Positions 22,048-23,581 of a DNA stretch of 23,581 bases are shown piece by piece; within the stretch, counting starts at the first letter, position 1; each line of letters opens with the position of its first letter. A program made the translations under genes and the position numbers. Source of the DNA: Dehalococcoidia bacterium (GTDB lineage: Bacteria; Chloroflexota; Dehalococcoidia; Lucifugimonadales; Lucifugimonadaceae); contig JANQEF010000272.1 in the NCBI GenBank assembly GCA_028278465.1, positions 1 through 23,581 of the forward strand, read 5' to 3'. Below the pieces are notes generated by a model. That model had not been told where the DNA came from. It did not search any database and saw nothing but the letters and a program-made list of their open reading frames with translations.

Positions 22048-22953
22048 CTACGACTTCTCAGCCCGTCCGTCGATCACCACGTCCGCGTCGTGCTCCTGCA
22101 GGCGTGCAACCACGGCCGCTGCCTCCTCGCCCCATCCCTCCTCCAGCGCCGCCGCCAACCGCTCCCTACCAACCGACGTCACCGGCATCGGGATGTCTAG
22201 CTGCGTCGCCTGCTCCAGCGCCAGCCTTGCGTCCTTGTGACCGAGAGACAGCATGAAACCCGGAGTGAAATCCCGCTTGAGGACAGAGTCGCCCCACTGT
22301 GCGAGCGTGGCGCTGCTGCCGGAACTGGTCATCACCACATCGAACAGCGTCTTCGCATCGACGCCCGCCTTCACGCCCATGCTGAACGCCTCGGCGATCA
22401 CGACGTTGGTGGTCATGCCGATCAGGTTGTTGACCAGCTTAGTCACGGAGCCAGCGCCGATGTCTCCACAGCGGTAGATCTTGTCCGGGTCGCCGATCGC
22501 AGAGAGAACCGGGAACGCCTCCTCGAAGTCGTCCTCTGATCCGCCGACCATCAGGCTGAGCGTCCCCGCTTCGGCACCGCCGACGCCGCCGCTGACGGGT
22601 GAGTCCATGTAGCGCCTGCCCTGCGAACGCGCCTCGGCTTCGACAGAGCGGGAGGTGTCGGCATCGACGGTGCTCAGGTCTATCCCGATGGCGCCGGGCT
22701 CCAGGTGCGCCAACAGGCCGCCCTTGCCCTGCCACAGCTCCGCCACCTCGGCAGGTCCGGGGAGAGACGTGAATACGAAATCGGCGCCGGCCGCCACACC
22801 TGCGGCCACAGTGGCGCCGGAAGCGCCAAGCTCAACGAGAACCTCTACGGCTTCCGTACGCACGTCGTAGACGGTGACTTCGTGGCCCGCTTCGACGAGG
22901 TTGCGAGCCATGTGCGAACCCATGCGGCCGAGGCCAACGAATCCGACCTTCAT
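22048..22953 (-). CDS. 3-hydroxyisobutyrate-dehydrogenase-family NAD(P)-dependent beta-hydroxyacid dehydrogenase
   Basis: The product has 301 residues. GFVGLGRMGSHMARNL (4-19) is the family N-terminal signature with the dinucleotide-binding glycines. DSPVSGGVGGAEAGTLSLMVGG (117-138) is the substrate-binding loop. GSVTKLVNNLIG contains the catalytic Lys172 and the conserved Asn176. FTPGFMLSLGHKDARLALE is the C-terminal helical domain. The family oxidises beta-hydroxyacids such as 3-hydroxyisobutyrate or tartronate semialdehyde; the substrate is not readable here. GGAGG 9 nt before ATG 22953 is the ribosome binding site. It follows the gamma-glutamyltransferase gene by 36 bp on the same strand, so they are probably one transcript. 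A 112-bp gap separates it from the regulator. Confidence 0.93.
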   Translation of the reverse strand: MKVGFVGLGRMGSHMARNLVEAGHEVTVYDVRTEAVEVLVELGASGATVAAGVAAGADFVFTSLPGPAEVAELWQGKGGLLAHLEPGAIGIDLSTVDADTSRSVEAEARSQGRRYMDSPVSGGVGGAEAGTLSLMVGGSEDDFEEAFPVLSAIGDPDKIYRCGDIGAGSVTKLVNNLIGMTTNVVIAEAFSMGVKAGVDAKTLFDVVMTSSGSSATLAQWGDSVLKRDFTPGFMLSLGHKDARLALEQATQLDIPMPVTSVGRERLAAALEEGWGEEAAAVVARLQEHDADVVIDGRAEKS

Positions 22954-22989
22954 CCAGGCAGACCTCCGCTTATAAGACGACAGAAATAC

Positions 22990-23581
22990 CTACCAGCCGA
23001 CCGCTTCGCCGTCTTTGCGCGGCTCCGACCCGGCGGTCAGGACGCCAGTCTCGGGATCGCGGGAGATCACCTGCCCGCCTCCGAACTCGGTCCGCTCATA
23101 GCCGGACTGGACATGCACATCGTGGCCGCGCCGTCGCAGCTCTTCGACAACCGATGGCTCGACGTCCTCTTCGACTATGACGGAGTTGTCCTCTTCGACG
23201 CGCACCTTGAAGCGGAGGGCATCGAGAGCCTCCTGCGAGTCCATGCCGAAGTCGACCATGTTGGAGACGACCTGCAGGTGGCCCTGCGGCTGCACGAAAC
23301 CGCCCATGACGCCGAAGCTCAGGTACATCTCGTCGTCCTTCGTGGCCATGGCCGGGATGATCGTCTGGAACGGTCGCTTCTTGCCCTGCAGGTAGTTCGG
23401 GTGGCTCGAGTCGAATGAGAACAGCGAACCGCGGTTCTGCAGCGCGATCCCTGTCGTCGGCGCAACAAGGCCGGTTCCAAAGCCGGCGAAGAGGCTATTG
23501 ATGAGCGAGCATGCGTTTCCGTCGCCGTCGACGGCCGTGACGTACACCGTATCTGCGCCGCCCATCGGGTCGCCGTAGGAG
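22990..23581 (-). CDS. Gamma-glutamyltransferase family protein, C-terminal part (5' end beyond window)
   Basis: The frame is open from the right edge to the stop at 22990; about 197 residues are visible. They cover nearly all of the small (C-terminal) subunit of an Ntn-fold gamma-glutamyltransferase. DTVYVTAVDGDGNACSLINSLF holds the nucleophile Thr (of DTVY), aligned with the autocleavage Thr of the E. coli enzyme; Asp precedes it. Further family blocks are LQNRGSLFSF, KRPFQTIIPAM, FGVMGGFVQPQGHLQVV and GYERTEFGGGQVI. The family hydrolyses or transfers gamma-glutamyl groups, for example from glutathione; many environmental homologues have other amide substrates. Signal peptide and large subunit lie outside the window. 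Confidence 0.92.
   Translation of the reverse strand, partial: SYGDPMGGADTVYVTAVDGDGNACSLINSLFAGFGTGLVAPTTGIALQNRGSLFSFDSSHPNYLQGKKRPFQTIIPAMATKDDEMYLSFGVMGGFVQPQGHLQVVSNMVDFGMDSQEALDALRFKVRVEEDNSVIVEEDVEPSVVEELRRRGHDVHVQSGYERTEFGGGQVISRDPETGVLTAGSEPRKDGEAVGW

Noticed and set aside
1..23581. CRISPR array, insertion sequence, rRNA, riboswitch
   Set aside because: No regularly spaced repeats, transposase or integrase motifs, rRNA segments or recognisable riboswitch core were seen on either strand.

Overview
The window is a high-GC bacterial chromosome segment. Most genes start ATG or GTG; TTG and one probable CTG start also occur. Gene content (an amt-PII pair, a short actinobacterial-type inositol phosphate synthase, a PimA-like glycosyltransferase, CAP and DGPF-domain proteins, FkbM methyltransferase, no outer-membrane genes) suggests an environmental bacterium such as a Dehalococcoidia/SAR202-like Chloroflexota, with an actinobacterium as the alternative. 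This placement is inference; no rRNA or marker protein here settles it.

Layout. (1) 1-5445 is an accessory, phage-derived block. A terminase large subunit runs off the left edge on the minus strand and was found only by reading the open edge frame. Divergent from it are a scaffold-like protein and a major capsid protein, then small unknown genes, a C2H2-like zinc finger, an FkbM methyltransferase and a coiled-coil protein, in alternating orientations. It stops next to a tRNA-Leu(UAA) whose 3' end points into it. (2) 5526-10712 is metabolic: MTA phosphorylase, 1-Cys peroxiredoxin, DGPF/YCII protein, zinc ribbon, an M24 peptidase-fold protein with one metal ligand changed, and a CAP-domain protein. 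(3) 10747-11670 holds three tRNAs (Trp, Leu-GAG, Cys) on the minus strand, with a small P-loop kinase starting 9 nt after the last tRNA. (4) 11797-13585 is an ammonium transporter/PII operon with two strong hairpins between the genes and a terminator after them. (5) 13807-17738 has an amidohydrolase, a secreted HEXXH peptidase with a sorting-like C-terminal tail, and an alkaline-phosphatase-superfamily enzyme that seems to start at CTG. (6) 17705-21935 (minus) is a regulator, inositol-3-phosphate synthase, PimA-like mannosyltransferase and CDP-alcohol phosphatidyltransferase: the core of phosphatidylinositol and PI-mannoside synthesis. (7) 22048-23581 (minus) is a gamma-glutamyltransferase (5' end cut off) followed by a 3-hydroxyisobutyrate-dehydrogenase-family enzyme.

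The two most notable observations are the compact inositol-lipid cluster and a shared GGAAC-N5-GGAAC direct repeat (10-bp period). That repeat lies in front of both the regulator and ino1, and is a candidate operator linking the unknown regulator to the lipid genes. No CRISPR array, insertion sequence, integrase or rRNA was seen. No gene-free stretch exceeds 300 bp; the longest, 560-836, is the divergent phage intergenic region.
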